A stretch of 64,000 bases of DNA from Flavobacteriales bacterium UBA3364. Lineage in GTDB: Bacteria > Bacteroidota > Bacteroidia > Flavobacteriales_F > PHOS-HE28. Location of the stretch: NCBI GenBank assembly GCA_002360495.1, contig DEQO01000095.1, positions 1 through 64,000 of the forward strand, in the 5' to 3' direction. Shown piece by piece: positions 1 through 9,214 of this stretch. Every line of letters begins with the position of its first letter. The stretch's first letter is position 1. The notes beneath the pieces are model-generated. The model had not been told where the DNA came from. It worked only from the letters and a program-made list of their open reading frames with translations, and did no database searches. A program made the position numbers and the translations under genes.

Positions 1-1329
1 GAATACCTGGGCAAGACCGTGCAGGTGATCCCGCATATCACGGACGAGATCAAGGCGCATATCCAAGCCTTGGGCCGCAAGGGCATCTACGATTTCGTGA
101 TCACCGAAGTAGGTGGCACCGTGGGCGATATCGAGAGCCTGCCGTACGTGGAATCCATCCGCCAGCTGAAATGGGCCAAGGGCAAGGATTGCCTGACGAT
201 CCACCTCACCCTCCTGCCCTACCTGGGCACTACCGGCGAGTTGAAGACCAAGCCCACCCAGCATAGCGTGAAGGAGCTCCTGAGCCTCGGCGTGCAGCCC
301 GATGTGCTCGTCTGCCGCACGGAACACCCCATGCAGAAGGGCATGAAAGAGAAGATCGCCCTGTTCTGCAACGTGGATGCCCAGGCCGTGATCGAAAGCC
401 GCGATGCCGATACGATCTACGATGTGCCCCTGCTGATGCAGGCCGAAGGACTGGATCAGGTCGTGCTCCAGAAACTCGGGATCGAAGGATATCCGGACGC
501 CAACCTTACGGCGTGGAAGGATTTCCTGCGCCGCTACAAGGAGCCCAAGAGCGAGGTCCACATCGGTCTCGTGGGCAAGTACGTGGAGCTGAAGGATGCC
601 TACAAAAGCATCAAGGAAGCGCTGGAACACGCCGGTGCCGAGAACGAGAACAAGGTCCACATCAAATGGGTGCATAGCGAGAAGCTCACACCGAAGAACG
701 TGGCCAAACACCTCGGCGGTTTGAGCGGGATCCTGGTGGCACCGGGCTTCGGACACCGCGGCATCGAAGGCAAGATCGAAGCGATCAAATTCGCACGCGA
801 GAACAAGGTCCCCTTCCTCGGAATATGTCTGGGCATGCAATGCGCGGTGATCGAATACGGCCGCAATGTGCTGGGTCTGGCCGAAGCCAACAGCACCGAA
901 ATGGACGCCGACACCAAGCACCCGGTGATCGCCATGATGGAGGAACAGAAGGCGGTCGCCGACAAGGGCGGCACCATGCGTTTGGGTGCCTACGCCTGCA
1001 AGCTTACCGAAGGCAGTCTCGCCAGCACGGTGTACAAGAAGAAGGACATCACCGAGCGCCACCGCCACCGGTACGAGTTCAACAACGCCTACCAGGACGC
1101 CTACAAGAAGGCCGGTATGGTGGCCACCGGGATCAATCCGCAGAGCAAGCTCGTGGAGATCGTGGAGGTAAAGGACCACCCCTGGTTCGTGGGTGTGCAG
1201 TTCCATCCCGAATACCGCAGCACTGTGGCCAAGCCGCATCCGCTGTTCGTGCAGTTCGTGCTGGCGGCGATGAAGGTGGGTGCCCGGGAGTTGCCGAAAG
1301 CGGAAGAGCCGGAGGCGGTGAAGGCGTAG
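1..1329 (+). CDS. pyrG: CTP synthase, 5' end cut off by the window
   Basis: CTP synthase converts UTP to CTP with ATP and glutamine in the cytosol, the last step of pyrimidine nucleotide synthesis. The frame is open from base 1 and begins EYLGKTVQVIPHITDEI, which aligns with roughly residue 110 onward of the E. coli enzyme, so only the N-terminal P-loop part of the synthetase domain is missing. The synthetase motif EVGGTVGDIESLP and the KTKPTQHSVKELL stretch are present. The class I glutamine amidotransferase half follows, with the nucleophile in FLGICLGMQ, the GGTMRLGA loop, ERHRHRYEFNN, and the His/Glu pair in GVQFHPEYRS. The C-terminus has a short acidic-alanine tail. About 442 codons are visible of a family length near 545. 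A GTG at 19 is inside the gene and is not the start. The following gene is unrelated and separated by a hairpin. Confidence 0.97.
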   Translation, partial: EYLGKTVQVIPHITDEIKAHIQALGRKGIYDFVITEVGGTVGDIESLPYVESIRQLKWAKGKDCLTIHLTLLPYLGTTGELKTKPTQHSVKELLSLGVQPDVLVCRTEHPMQKGMKEKIALFCNVDAQAVIESRDADTIYDVPLLMQAEGLDQVVLQKLGIEGYPDANLTAWKDFLRRYKEPKSEVHIGLVGKYVELKDAYKSIKEALEHAGAENENKVHIKWVHSEKLTPKNVAKHLGGLSGILVAPGFGHRGIEGKIEAIKFARENKVPFLGICLGMQCAVIEYGRNVLGLAEANSTEMDADTKHPVIAMMEEQKAVADKGGTMRLGAYACKLTEGSLASTVYKKKDITERHRHRYEFNNAYQDAYKKAGMVATGINPQSKLVEIVEVKDHPWFVGVQFHPEYRSTVAKPHPLFVQFVLAAMKVGARELPKAEEPEAVKA

Positions 1330-1356
1330 GGAACGGCGTTATCGGGACCTTAGAAG

Positions 1357-1376
1357 CACGACCGAGTTCGGTCGTG
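1357..1376 (+). terminator. hairpin after pyrG
   Basis: A perfect inverted repeat, CACGACCGA and TCGGTCGTG with 2 bases between, lies 27 bases after the pyrG stop. There is no clear T-run after it, so it may be a weak terminator or an mRNA-stabilising hairpin. Confidence 0.5.
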
Positions 1377-1412
1377 TACTAGTTTGGCAAGGCGAAACGC
1401 GGTCCTGACGCC

Positions 1413-2276
1413 ATGCACCTTCCTGCAACCTCAACGCTGACAGGCTTCTTGCTTGGGATCACGTGCGTCGCTCAACAATGGTGCGTACCCGGCGCAACAT
1501 GGCATTACTCGGCTGACCCTAGTATACAGGGCTACACAAAATATGTGTACACCGGTGACACCCTGTTGGACGGTGTTACAGGAAATGTTATCAGGTACTC
1601 GAGCAACGATGGCCCATTCATAAATGCTCGCTACATCACCCGCGCCGAGAATGACGTGATCTACATCTACCAGGACTTTCCGGAATGGGAGATCTCGTTC
1701 TGGGATACGCTGATCTGGTTCGGCGCCGAACCCGGTGACCGTTGGGACAACCTTACTTATATCGACCATTCTTGCGAATGTCCTTATACAGTGGTCGACA
1801 CGGGACATGTGGAGGTCGACGGCGTACAGTTACGCACTGTCGACACCGAAGACTTGTGTTGTTTTGGTGCGCAACCGAGGCGTTTCACCGAACGTATTGG
1901 TTGGGACCAAGACCCTTTCACCTGCCCGATCAGCGTGGCATGCATTCCTTCCCTGCGATGCTACAGCGATAACGAGATCAGCCTTGAAACGGGTATTGTT
2001 CCCTATTGCCAGATGATCGTGGGATTGGAAGAGAAATTCACACCGCCTTCGTGGAGTATCATTCCGGAGTTCGATGGCCACATACGGTTCCAGGGCCTTG
2101 ACCCTCAACGCTCGCAATGGATACGATTGGTAGATCCGAGCGGCAGAACGGCTTTGAACATACCGCTGCCACCAGGCGACGCCACTATCAATATCAGCTC
2201 GCTCGCCAATGGTAGCTATGTGGTTCAAGCTTTTGGCAACCAAGCTTTGCCTCCACTCCTTTGGATGAAGTATTGA
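1413..2276 (+). CDS. secreted protein with a T9SS-like C-terminus, function unknown
   Basis: A 287-residue protein with a hydrophobic N-terminus ending near TCVAQQW, which looks like a signal peptide. The middle is rich in Trp, Tyr and Cys (SCECPY, DLCCFG, CIPSLRCYSD), suggesting a disulfide-bonded extracellular fold. The last 75 residues (RLVDPSGRTALN, then ISSLANGSYVVQAFG) have the rhythm of a Bacteroidota type IX secretion sorting domain, so it is probably surface-exposed or released. I do not recognise the body. The gene stands alone between pyrG and yidC. Its codon use is somewhat less GC-biased than its neighbours, which would fit a rapidly evolving or acquired gene, but I have not measured this. 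Confidence 0.75.
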   Translation: MHLPATSTLTGFLLGITCVAQQWCVPGATWHYSADPSIQGYTKYVYTGDTLLDGVTGNVIRYSSNDGPFINARYITRAENDVIYIYQDFPEWEISFWDTLIWFGAEPGDRWDNLTYIDHSCECPYTVVDTGHVEVDGVQLRTVDTEDLCCFGAQPRRFTERIGWDQDPFTCPISVACIPSLRCYSDNEISLETGIVPYCQMIVGLEEKFTPPSWSIIPEFDGHIRFQGLDPQRSQWIRLVDPSGRTALNIPLPPGDATINISSLANGSYVVQAFGNQALPPLLWMKY

Positions 2277-2367
2277 CCGCATTGGCTCAAGGCCCTGGCT
2301 AATACCCAGCATCGAACAACCCACTCACCGCAGGATCTAGGACCCACTGCACTTCTCCACTCCCGTC

Positions 2368-2375
2368 TATCTTTG
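2368..2375 (+). promoter_or_regulatory. -7 element (TATCTTTG) upstream of yidC
   Basis: TATCTTTG matches the Bacteroidota -7 consensus TAnnTTTG, 41 bases before the yidC ATG. The expected TTG about 19 bases upstream is not present; the nearest match is CTG. Confidence 0.45.
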
Positions 2376-2416
2376 CCGCCCTTCCGCCTGTCCCTTAACC
2401 TCTTGGCGGATCGTGC

Positions 2417-4327
2417 ATGGACCGTAATTCAGTCATCGGCTTTCTGCTCATCGCAGCCATCCTCGCGGGCTACACGTGGTATTCCATGCCCAGTGCCGAG
2501 CAGCAAGCACGGCTACAGCGCCAGCAGGACAGCCTGGCCAATGTGGAGATCGAGCGCCAAGCCCGGGAAGCGGAGAAGGCCTTGAAGGCCGAAAAAGCGA
2601 AGTCCGCCAACGGAACGAGTACGGCAACGGTTGCCCCTGCTGCGCTCCCTGGGGATAGCATCCTGGTCGTCAACGGCGACACCTTGAACGCGGATAGCGT
2701 TCGCCAGGCCTTGCAGAACCAGCGCTTCGGGATCTTCCACCCCTCCTCGCAAGGCAAGCCGGAGGAGATCGTGATCGAGAACGATCGCTTGCAAATAGCA
2801 CTTTCCACGCACGGTGGAGCGCCTGAGGTCATCCGCCTGAAGGACTACCAGACCTACCACAAGACGCCGTTGCTGCTCGCCGATCCGGACAGCGGGAACT
2901 ACGAGTTCCGCTTCTTCCTGGGCAACCTGGACATCAGCACCAAGGACCTCTTTTTCACGGCGGAGAAGTTGGGCACCGACGGCGTTCGGCTGAAAGCCGC
3001 GACCACCGATCCAGCCAAGTTCCTGCAACTCACCTACCAGTTGGACACCGTCAGCTACTTCCTGGATGTGCGCGCCGAGCTGGTGGGGATGGAAGCCGAA
3101 GTGGATGCACGCAACACGGTCTTCAACTGGGACTTGGTGGGGTTCTCCAACGAGAAATACCGCGATGGCGAGTTGCAGAAGTCGGGTGTCTACTACAAGT
3201 ACTTCAACGACGACCGCCAGTACCTGAGCGAAAGCGACGAGGACGCAAAGACCCTGGAGGGCCGCACCAATTGGGTGGCGTTCAAGCAGGACTTCTTCAG
3301 CGTTGGCCTGATCAGCAACGAGGGCTTCGCCGGGAACGGCTCGGAGATCGCCATCACCCCGCTTACGGACAGGACGCATACCAAGCGGTACAGCGCGAAA
3401 CTCTTCTTCGAGAAGGAGCGCGGCGCCAAAGTGGACATTCCCATCCGGATCTTCCTGGGGCCGAACCACTACGGCACTTTGCGGCGCACGGAGATCCCGG
3501 ACTTCGACAAGATCATCGATCTGGGCTGGGGCATCTTCGGTTGGATGAACCAGTGGCTGGTGATCCCGATCTTCAACCTGTTCGACGGTTGGGGCTGGAG
3601 CTACGGCATCATCATCCTGGTGTTGACGATCGCCATCAAGCTGCTCTTGATGCCGCTCACCTACAAGAACTTCATCTCCAGCGCCAAGATGCGCGTGCTG
3701 AAGCCGGAGATGGACGCCATCAACGAGAAGCACAAGGACGGCGACATGCTGAAGAAGCAGCAGGCCACCATGGACCTGTACCGCAAGGCAGGCGTGAACC
3801 CGGCGAGCGGCTGCGTGCCGATGTTGGTGCAGATGCCCGTGTTGTACGCCATGTTCCGCTTCTTCCCGGCGAGCATCGAGCTGCGCCAGCAGAGCTTCCT
3901 CTGGGCCGATGACCTGAGCACGTACGATTCCATCGCGACCCTGCCCTTCAGCATCCCCTTGGGTTACGGCACGCACGTTAGCCTGTTCACGATCCTGATG
4001 GCGGCGAGCACGATGGCGTACACCGCCATCAACAGCAAGCAAATGCCGCAGCAGCAGGGCATGCCCAACATGAAGCTGATGATGTACCTCTTCCCGGTGA
4101 TGATGCTGTTCTTCATGAACAGCCTGCCCGCCGGCCTGAGCTACTACTACCTGCTGGCGAACGTGATCAGCATCCTGCAGATGACGGCGTTCAAGAGCCT
4201 GTTCGTGAACGAGGAGAAGATCCGCGCACAATTGCTGCAGAACATGAAGACGCCGCGCAAGAAGAGCAAGTGGCAGCAGCGTTTGGAGGACATGCAGAAG
4301 CAGCAACAGGCGGCGCGGAGACGTTGA
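2417..4327 (+). CDS. yidC: membrane protein insertase YidC
   Basis: YidC inserts and folds inner-membrane proteins, alone or with SecYEG. The 636-residue length and layout fit the Gram-negative form: an N-terminal anchor (DRNSVIGFLLIAAILAGY), a charged and Lys/Ala-rich linker, a large periplasmic beta domain (about residues 110-355), then the conserved Oxa1-like core from about residue 370. The core shows WGWSYGIIILVLTIAIKLLLMPLT, the cytoplasmic hairpin with KMRVLKPEMDAINEKHK, the NPASGCVPMLVQMPV segment, and the late FPVMMLFFMNSLPAGLSYYY helix. The basic tail (KTPRKKSKWQQR) is typical for ribosome contact. The upstream gap holds a TATCTTTG element. The usual neighbours of yidC (rnpA, rpmH) are absent, which is normal for Bacteroidota. 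Confidence 0.97.
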   Translation: MDRNSVIGFLLIAAILAGYTWYSMPSAEQQARLQRQQDSLANVEIERQAREAEKALKAEKAKSANGTSTATVAPAALPGDSILVVNGDTLNADSVRQALQNQRFGIFHPSSQGKPEEIVIENDRLQIALSTHGGAPEVIRLKDYQTYHKTPLLLADPDSGNYEFRFFLGNLDISTKDLFFTAEKLGTDGVRLKAATTDPAKFLQLTYQLDTVSYFLDVRAELVGMEAEVDARNTVFNWDLVGFSNEKYRDGELQKSGVYYKYFNDDRQYLSESDEDAKTLEGRTNWVAFKQDFFSVGLISNEGFAGNGSEIAITPLTDRTHTKRYSAKLFFEKERGAKVDIPIRIFLGPNHYGTLRRTEIPDFDKIIDLGWGIFGWMNQWLVIPIFNLFDGWGWSYGIIILVLTIAIKLLLMPLTYKNFISSAKMRVLKPEMDAINEKHKDGDMLKKQQATMDLYRKAGVNPASGCVPMLVQMPVLYAMFRFFPASIELRQQSFLWADDLSTYDSIATLPFSIPLGYGTHVSLFTILMAASTMAYTAINSKQMPQQQGMPNMKLMMYLFPVMMLFFMNSLPAGLSYYYLLANVISILQMTAFKSLFVNEEKIRAQLLQNMKTPRKKSKWQQRLEDMQKQQQAARRR

Positions 4328-4451
4328 GAATGCCCTTGTGGGAGTGTGACCATGCGCGCATGACCATCGATACCCACTTTTAGGGACGATCGCCTTCCGC
4401 GAATAGCTTTGGCATGCGATCCGCAACAACCTTACCACCAACCATCTCCCG

Positions 4452-5072
4452 ATGAACCACCGCACCCTCCTTCCCGCCCTTCTGCTCGGCGGCCTGCTCG
4501 TGGCCTGCGCCGAAAAGAAGCCTGCCGTTGTCAGCACCCCGGCCCCGTCGCAGCCGACCCGGACCACCACGGAAGCACGCAAGCCTGAAAAGCCCGTGGA
4601 GAAACCTGGAAAGCCAGTGGAGAAGCCTGCTGGAAAGCCAGTGGAGACGCCTGGCAAGGAAGTGCGCTTGGGCGGAGCAGGCCTTGCCGATTCGCTCTTC
4701 TTCACCCTGCAGAAGACGCCGTGCTTCGGTTCATGCAAGGCATACACCATCAATGTGTACCGCAGCGGCTATGCCACCTTTGATGGGAGTGCCAACGTGG
4801 AGAAGATCGGCAAGCACCAAGGCTACGTCGGCAAGGACACGCTCCAGGTCCTGCTCAAGAGCGCCGACGACTTCGGCCTTTACGGCATGAAGGACAGGTA
4901 CGACAGCAACGTGACCGATCTGCCGAGTTCGATCATCCGGGTGGTCGCCAACGGCAAGGACAAGAAGGTCATCGGCCGAGTGGGCAGTCCCGAGACCTTC
5001 ACCCGCTTCGTGACCAAGGCCGAGGGCCTGCTCTACCCCATCGCATGGAAGCCCGTACCCGTGGCTAGGTGA
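4452..5072 (+). CDS. DUF6438-type lipoprotein
   Basis: A 206-residue lipoprotein with an N-terminal hydrophobic stretch and a lipobox at LLVAC, so Cys19 would be lipidated. A Pro/Lys/Glu/Val-rich linker of about 40 residues follows, built from repeated KPVEKPG-like units. The C-terminal domain (ADSLFFTLQKTPCFGSCKAY, then TINVYRSGYATFDG) matches my memory of DUF6438, whose members carry the TPCFGxCxxY signature; the function is unknown. The linker would hold the domain away from the membrane. A TAGCTTTG element lies at 4404-4411, and the S46 peptidase gene begins 100 bases downstream. Confidence 0.8.
   Translation: MNHRTLLPALLLGGLLVACAEKKPAVVSTPAPSQPTRTTTEARKPEKPVEKPGKPVEKPAGKPVETPGKEVRLGGAGLADSLFFTLQKTPCFGSCKAYTINVYRSGYATFDGSANVEKIGKHQGYVGKDTLQVLLKSADDFGLYGMKDRYDSNVTDLPSSIIRVVANGKDKKVIGRVGSPETFTRFVTKAEGLLYPIAWKPVPVAR
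4581..4656 (+). repeat. in-frame imperfect repeat encoding KPVEKPG units
   Basis: Three to four imperfect copies of a unit around GAAAGCCAGTGGAGA, in frame, encode the flexible linker of the lipoprotein. Copy number may vary between strains. Confidence 0.6.
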
Positions 5073-5109
5073 CCCAACCGTTCGTCCCACATCGGACGAC
5101 AGACCCCCG

Positions 5110-5162
5110 GGGGTCGGATCAGGACGCGGCACCGCGTTACATTTGCCGCCTGATCCGACCCC
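5110..5162 (+). promoter_or_regulatory. 14-bp perfect inverted repeat enclosing a -7 element
   Basis: The arms GGGGTCGGATCAGG (5110-5123) and CCTGATCCGACCCC (5149-5162) are perfect reverse complements separated by 25 bases. Between them lies TACATTTG (5138-5145), a match to the Bacteroidota -7 box. The second arm ends 10 bases before the S46 peptidase ATG. It could be an operator dyad, a 5'-leader hairpin, or the terminator of the lipoprotein gene, though there is no T-run. Confidence 0.6.
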
Positions 5163-5172
5163 TACCTTTTAC

Positions 5173-7398
5173 ATGAAACGTTCCTTTTCGCTGCTATCCG
5201 CAGCCCTTTTCGTCATTGGACTACATGCCCACGAAGGCATGTGGCTCCTGAGCAAACTGAAGCAGATCAACGAGGCCGAGATGCAGAAGCTCGGTTTCAA
5301 GCTCACCGCCGAGGACATCTACGACATCAACAAGAGCAGCCTGAAGGACGGTATCGTACGCTTGGGCGGTGGTTTCTGCAGCGGTGAGATGGTGAGCGCC
5401 GAAGGGCTCTTCCTGACCAACCACCATTGCGGTTACGACGCGGTACAGGGTCTCAGCAGCGTTGAACACGATTACCTCACGGACGGTTTCTGGGCCATGA
5501 GCCGGGAACAGGAATTGCCTGCCGGGTTCAGTGTGAGCTTCTTGCAACGCATCGACGACGTGACCGAGCGGATCAACGCACAGCTCACGGCCGATATGAG
5601 CGAGGAAGCGCGCGCGCAGAAGATCGAAGAACTGGCCGGGAAGATGATCGAAGAAGCAGGTACCGCCAACGGCACCAGTGTCGACTTCAAGGTGATGTTC
5701 GAGGGCAACGAGTTCTACCTTTTCCACTACAAGACCTACCGTGATGTCCGCCTGGCGGGTGTTCCACCGAGCGCGATCGGCAAATTCGGGGGCGATACGG
5801 ACAACTGGATGTGGCCCCGCCACACCGGTGACTTCTGCATGTTCCGCGTGTACACCGGCCCGGATGGAGAACCGGCTGACCCAGCCCCGACCAACATCCC
5901 GTTCAAACCCAAGCACCACTTCCCGGTGAGCATCGCCGGTGTGAAAGAGGGCGACTTCACCATGATCATGGGCTACCCCGGCAGCACCGACCGTTTCCTG
6001 AGCAGCGACGGCGTCAAGCTCGGCCTGGACGAGGAGTACCCCAGCCGTGTGAAGATCCGCGGCAAGAAGCTCGAACTGATGAAGCAGGACATGGACGCCA
6101 GCGATGCGGTGCGGATCCAGTACGCCAGCAAGTACGCGAGCATCAGCAACTATTGGAAGTACTTCATCGGCCAGTCACGCGGATTGAAGCGCCTTCACGT
6201 GTACGACAAGAAGAAGGAGCAGGAAGAAGCCCTGCAGGCATGGGTGGACGCCGATGCCGGCCGCAAGGCCAAGTACGGCGAGTTCCTTTCGCTTTTGAAG
6301 AAAGGCTATGCGGAACGCGCGAAGTACGAAAAAGCACAAGCCTACATGCAGGAAGCCGCCTTCGGCAGCGAAATGGTGAGCATGGGGCTTCGGTTGATGC
6401 AGTTGAAGCAGCAGTTGGAGACCGATCCGAAGGACGCGCCGAAGATCGCCGCCCTCGTGGCCGGTGCGCAGCGCCGTGCAGAGGACTTCTGGAAGGACTA
6501 CAACCCCGCCACGGACCAGAAGGTCACGTCCGCGATGTTCAACATGATGCACAAGGACATGGCGACGGAGCAACAGCCCAGCGTGATGGCCACCATCCAA
6601 AAGAAATACAAAGGCGACTTCGACCTGTGGGCAAAAGCGGTGTTCAACACGTCCATACTCACGAACAAGGCCCGGTTGGACGCCTTCCTGGCGAAGCCGA
6701 CGCTGAAGGTGTTGCAGAAAGATCCCGGCATGCAGGCTGCTGAAAGCTGCATGCAGAAATACCGCACCCTGGCCGGTGCCGCAGCGGCCAGCCAGGCGGA
6801 CCTGGACAAGGGCTATCGTTTGATGGTGGCAGCGATGCGCGAAAAAGACCCCAACAAGAGCTGGTACCCGAACGCGAACAGCACCATGCGCCTCACATAC
6901 GGCCAGGTAGGCAGCTATGTCCCCATGGACGGAGCGAAGTACGCCTTCGAGACAACGGCCAAAGGGATCCTGGAGAAGGAGGACAACACCAACGATGAGT
7001 TCATCGTGCCGAAGCGCCAGCACGAACTCCTCATGAAGAAGGACTACGGCCGGTATGCCGATGAGAAAGGCGAGTTGATCACCTGTTTCATCAGCAACAA
7101 CGATATCACCGGTGGCAACAGCGGCAGCGGCGTGTTCAACGGCAACGGCGAGCTCATCGGCATCGCCTTCGATGGCAACTGGGAAGCCATGAGCGGCGAC
7201 ATCGCCTTCGAGCCGGACCTGCAACGCACGATCAGCGTGGACATCCGTTACGTGCTCTGGACCATCGACACCTTCGCCGGAGCGGGTCACCTGGTGAATG
7301 AGATGACCCTGGTGGAGCGCAAGAAGGAGGAAGTAAAAGTGGAGGTGCCTGCGGAAGTAGTACCTGTTGCTCCGGTGGTGCCGGTGAAGAAGAGCTGA
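5173..7398 (+). CDS. S46 family dipeptidyl-peptidase (DPP7/DPP11 type)
   Basis: These periplasmic serine exopeptidases remove dipeptides from oligopeptides and support amino-acid feeding in Bacteroidota. The protein is 741 residues from the ATG at 5173, close to the family length of about 720. I chose this start because a signal peptide (MKRSFSLLSAALFVIGLHAH) begins there; an ATG at 5143 would add 10 unlikely residues. The catalytic His is in TNHHCGYDA (His84 or His85), the Asp is within GDTDNWMWPRHTGDF (about 208-221), and the Ser is Ser650 in TGGNSGSG. The residue after FD in IAFDGNWEAMSGD is Gly, which I recall as the DPP7-like state with hydrophobic P1 preference rather than the Arg of the acidic-specific DPP11; this is inference. 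A Val/Pro/Glu-rich tail is added at the C-terminus. Confidence 0.95.
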   Translation: MKRSFSLLSAALFVIGLHAHEGMWLLSKLKQINEAEMQKLGFKLTAEDIYDINKSSLKDGIVRLGGGFCSGEMVSAEGLFLTNHHCGYDAVQGLSSVEHDYLTDGFWAMSREQELPAGFSVSFLQRIDDVTERINAQLTADMSEEARAQKIEELAGKMIEEAGTANGTSVDFKVMFEGNEFYLFHYKTYRDVRLAGVPPSAIGKFGGDTDNWMWPRHTGDFCMFRVYTGPDGEPADPAPTNIPFKPKHHFPVSIAGVKEGDFTMIMGYPGSTDRFLSSDGVKLGLDEEYPSRVKIRGKKLELMKQDMDASDAVRIQYASKYASISNYWKYFIGQSRGLKRLHVYDKKKEQEEALQAWVDADAGRKAKYGEFLSLLKKGYAERAKYEKAQAYMQEAAFGSEMVSMGLRLMQLKQQLETDPKDAPKIAALVAGAQRRAEDFWKDYNPATDQKVTSAMFNMMHKDMATEQQPSVMATIQKKYKGDFDLWAKAVFNTSILTNKARLDAFLAKPTLKVLQKDPGMQAAESCMQKYRTLAGAAAASQADLDKGYRLMVAAMREKDPNKSWYPNANSTMRLTYGQVGSYVPMDGAKYAFETTAKGILEKEDNTNDEFIVPKRQHELLMKKDYGRYADEKGELITCFISNNDITGGNSGSGVFNGNGELIGIAFDGNWEAMSGDIAFEPDLQRTISVDIRYVLWTIDTFAGAGHLVNEMTLVERKKEEVKVEVPAEVVPVAPVVPVKKS

Positions 7399-7420
7399 TC
7401 CCGGCCTGAACATGAACGTG

Positions 7421-7452
7421 AGAACGGCGGCCGATGGCCGCCGTTCTTTTTC
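7421..7452 (+). terminator. Rho-independent terminator after the S46 peptidase
   Basis: A perfect 12-bp stem (AGAACGGCGGCC and GGCCGCCGTTCT, loop GAT) is followed directly by a T-run, 22 bases after the stop codon. Confidence 0.9.
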
Positions 7453-7933
7453 CGGGATATCCCGTCCTACCGCGTCACCTTCACGGCCTTCTTCACCTAT
7501 TGCACGCAGGTGTTCTTGTGGATGAAGATCCGTTGGTGGTATGCCGAATAGCGCTGATGCTGGAAAAACATGCGGCGTTCACATGGCTCGCTTTCTGCGT
7601 CGCACCATACCACCGCATCGTGGCGTTGAACACATCCGACCGTTCTGTGGGTCAGCGATCGTAGCGAAGAAGTCGCCCGGCCCCATGGATGATCCACTGG
7701 CGCTTGGCGGGCAGAACTGTGCAGGAAGCAAGCCTTCGAGGAAGTTGCACCGGAAGCAGCATCATCATGCATTGTACTGTGCATGATCCGCAACCGCTAC
7801 GACCCGAACACCAAGGTCCCGCATCCTTGCTCCAGTGCAGGACCATATCCGTTCTGCGCTGGATGCCAGGAAATACGTTCGCGGTAATGGCGGCCGATAC
7901 TCCCGCATGGAGCATGCCCTATCTTCACCTGCG
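7453..7933. other. intergenic stretch with no supportable gene
   Basis: About 480 bases with short, mutually overlapping open frames on both strands, none of which resembles a known family or continues a neighbour. An inverted repeat ATCATGCA / TGCATGAT with an 8-base spacer lies at 7764-7787 and could be a binding site. It may be a decayed gene. Confidence 0.5.
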
Positions 7934-9214
7934 ATGCGCGACCCGAAATTGAGCCAAGCCTTACCGGAGTTGGTCCGCGACGGCTTGATCAGCGCCGACC
8001 AGGCCGAGCGCATCAAAGCGCGCTACGCCACCGTTGATGAGCAGAGCAGCAATCGCATGCTGCTGGTGTTCGCGGTGCTGGGTAGCCTGCTCGTGGGTTT
8101 GGGCATCATCCTCATCATCGCGCACAACTGGGACGATCTATCGCGCGGCACGCGTACGGTCATCGCCTTCCTACCGGTGCTGCTCGGACAAGGCTTGGTG
8201 CTGTACACCTTGCGCAAGAAGGCCGATGTGAGCGCCTGGCGCGAGGGCAGCGCCGTGCTGCTGGCCTGTGGCCTGTGTGCGGCTGTAGCCTTGATCAGCC
8301 AGATCTACCACATCAGCGGGAACCTCGAAGGGTATCTGTTCACCTGTTCCCTGTTGATCCTCCCCCTGCTCTACCTGCCGGGTTCATTCACGGTCGCTTT
8401 GGGTTATCTGGGCATGATCACTTGGTACGCATGGACGGTACGCTTCGAGGGATCCGGTCCCGATGATCGTCCGTGGTACTTCATCGCGCTACTCGCTGCC
8501 GCGGTGCCATTCTATGGCGGCGAGATGCGGCGCAATGGCACAGGTGTTCCCTTCTGGTGGCTCAGCTTGTGCATGGCCTTGGCCACGGGCATCGGCAGCC
8601 AGCTGTTCTATCGGGACTGGGAACTGGCGCACGCCTTGGGTGTGGTGGCCCTTGCGGCTGCCTTCACCTTGGTCCCCTGGCTGCATGTTGGACGGGAATT
8701 GCGCACTTGGCCGTGGGTGCTGGTCGGTGGGGCGACCATGCTCATCACCTTCTTGATCTTCAGTTTCCGGCCGGTGTGGAGGGATGAATGGCACCTGGAT
8801 GCCAACGCCGTGAACGACCGGTACATCATCGGCCTGTACCTGGCGACCGGGGTGATCGGGTATGCCTGGTCCTTGCGTGTGCGCCGGCCTTTCCAGCAAT
8901 GGCCCTACCCGGAAGGTCTGGTATTGTTCGCGCTTTGCTTCATTGTTGGTCTTTCTGCTCCGACCGTTGCGGCCATCCTCGTGAACCTCGCGTTGTTGGT
9001 GCTCGGTGTGATCACGGTGAAACACGGCATCGAACGGCATTCATTGCGGCGTATGAACCTGGGCCTGGCGATCCTGAGCGTGACGATCCTGCTGCGGTTC
9101 TTCGATACGGACATGAGCTTCGTGCTGCGCGGGCTCGTCTTCATCGGCATCGGTTGCGGTTTCCTGTACATGAACATGCGCATGGTGCGCGAACGTCAAC
9201 GACATGCCTCGTAA
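7934..9214 (+). CDS. DUF2157 multi-pass membrane protein
   Basis: The N-terminus (LSQALPELVRDGLISADQAERI) is the DUF2157 signature, followed by about ten hydrophobic segments starting at MLLVFAVLGSLLVGLGIILI. The HNWDDLSRGTR motif between the first two helices is typical of the family. The length from the ATG at 7934 is 426 residues. An in-frame ATG at 7907 would add nine residues, and the frame opens at 7835, but conservation begins just after 7934. It overlaps the GDYXXLXY gene by 11 bases, so the two are probably co-translated. The pair is widespread and its biochemical role is not established. The three-gene form of this locus usually has a DUF4401 protein, which is missing here. Confidence 0.85.
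   Translation: MRDPKLSQALPELVRDGLISADQAERIKARYATVDEQSSNRMLLVFAVLGSLLVGLGIILIIAHNWDDLSRGTRTVIAFLPVLLGQGLVLYTLRKKADVSAWREGSAVLLACGLCAAVALISQIYHISGNLEGYLFTCSLLILPLLYLPGSFTVALGYLGMITWYAWTVRFEGSGPDDRPWYFIALLAAAVPFYGGEMRRNGTGVPFWWLSLCMALATGIGSQLFYRDWELAHALGVVALAAAFTLVPWLHVGRELRTWPWVLVGGATMLITFLIFSFRPVWRDEWHLDANAVNDRYIIGLYLATGVIGYAWSLRVRRPFQQWPYPEGLVLFALCFIVGLSAPTVAAILVNLALLVLGVITVKHGIERHSLRRMNLGLAILSVTILLRFFDTDMSFVLRGLVFIGIGCGFLYMNMRMVRERQRHAS

Noticed and set aside
2513..4753. 746-codon open frame on the minus strand across yidC
   Set aside because: It is antisense to a clear YidC gene, is rich in Arg, His, Val and Gln as expected from reversed GC-rich codons, and matches no family.
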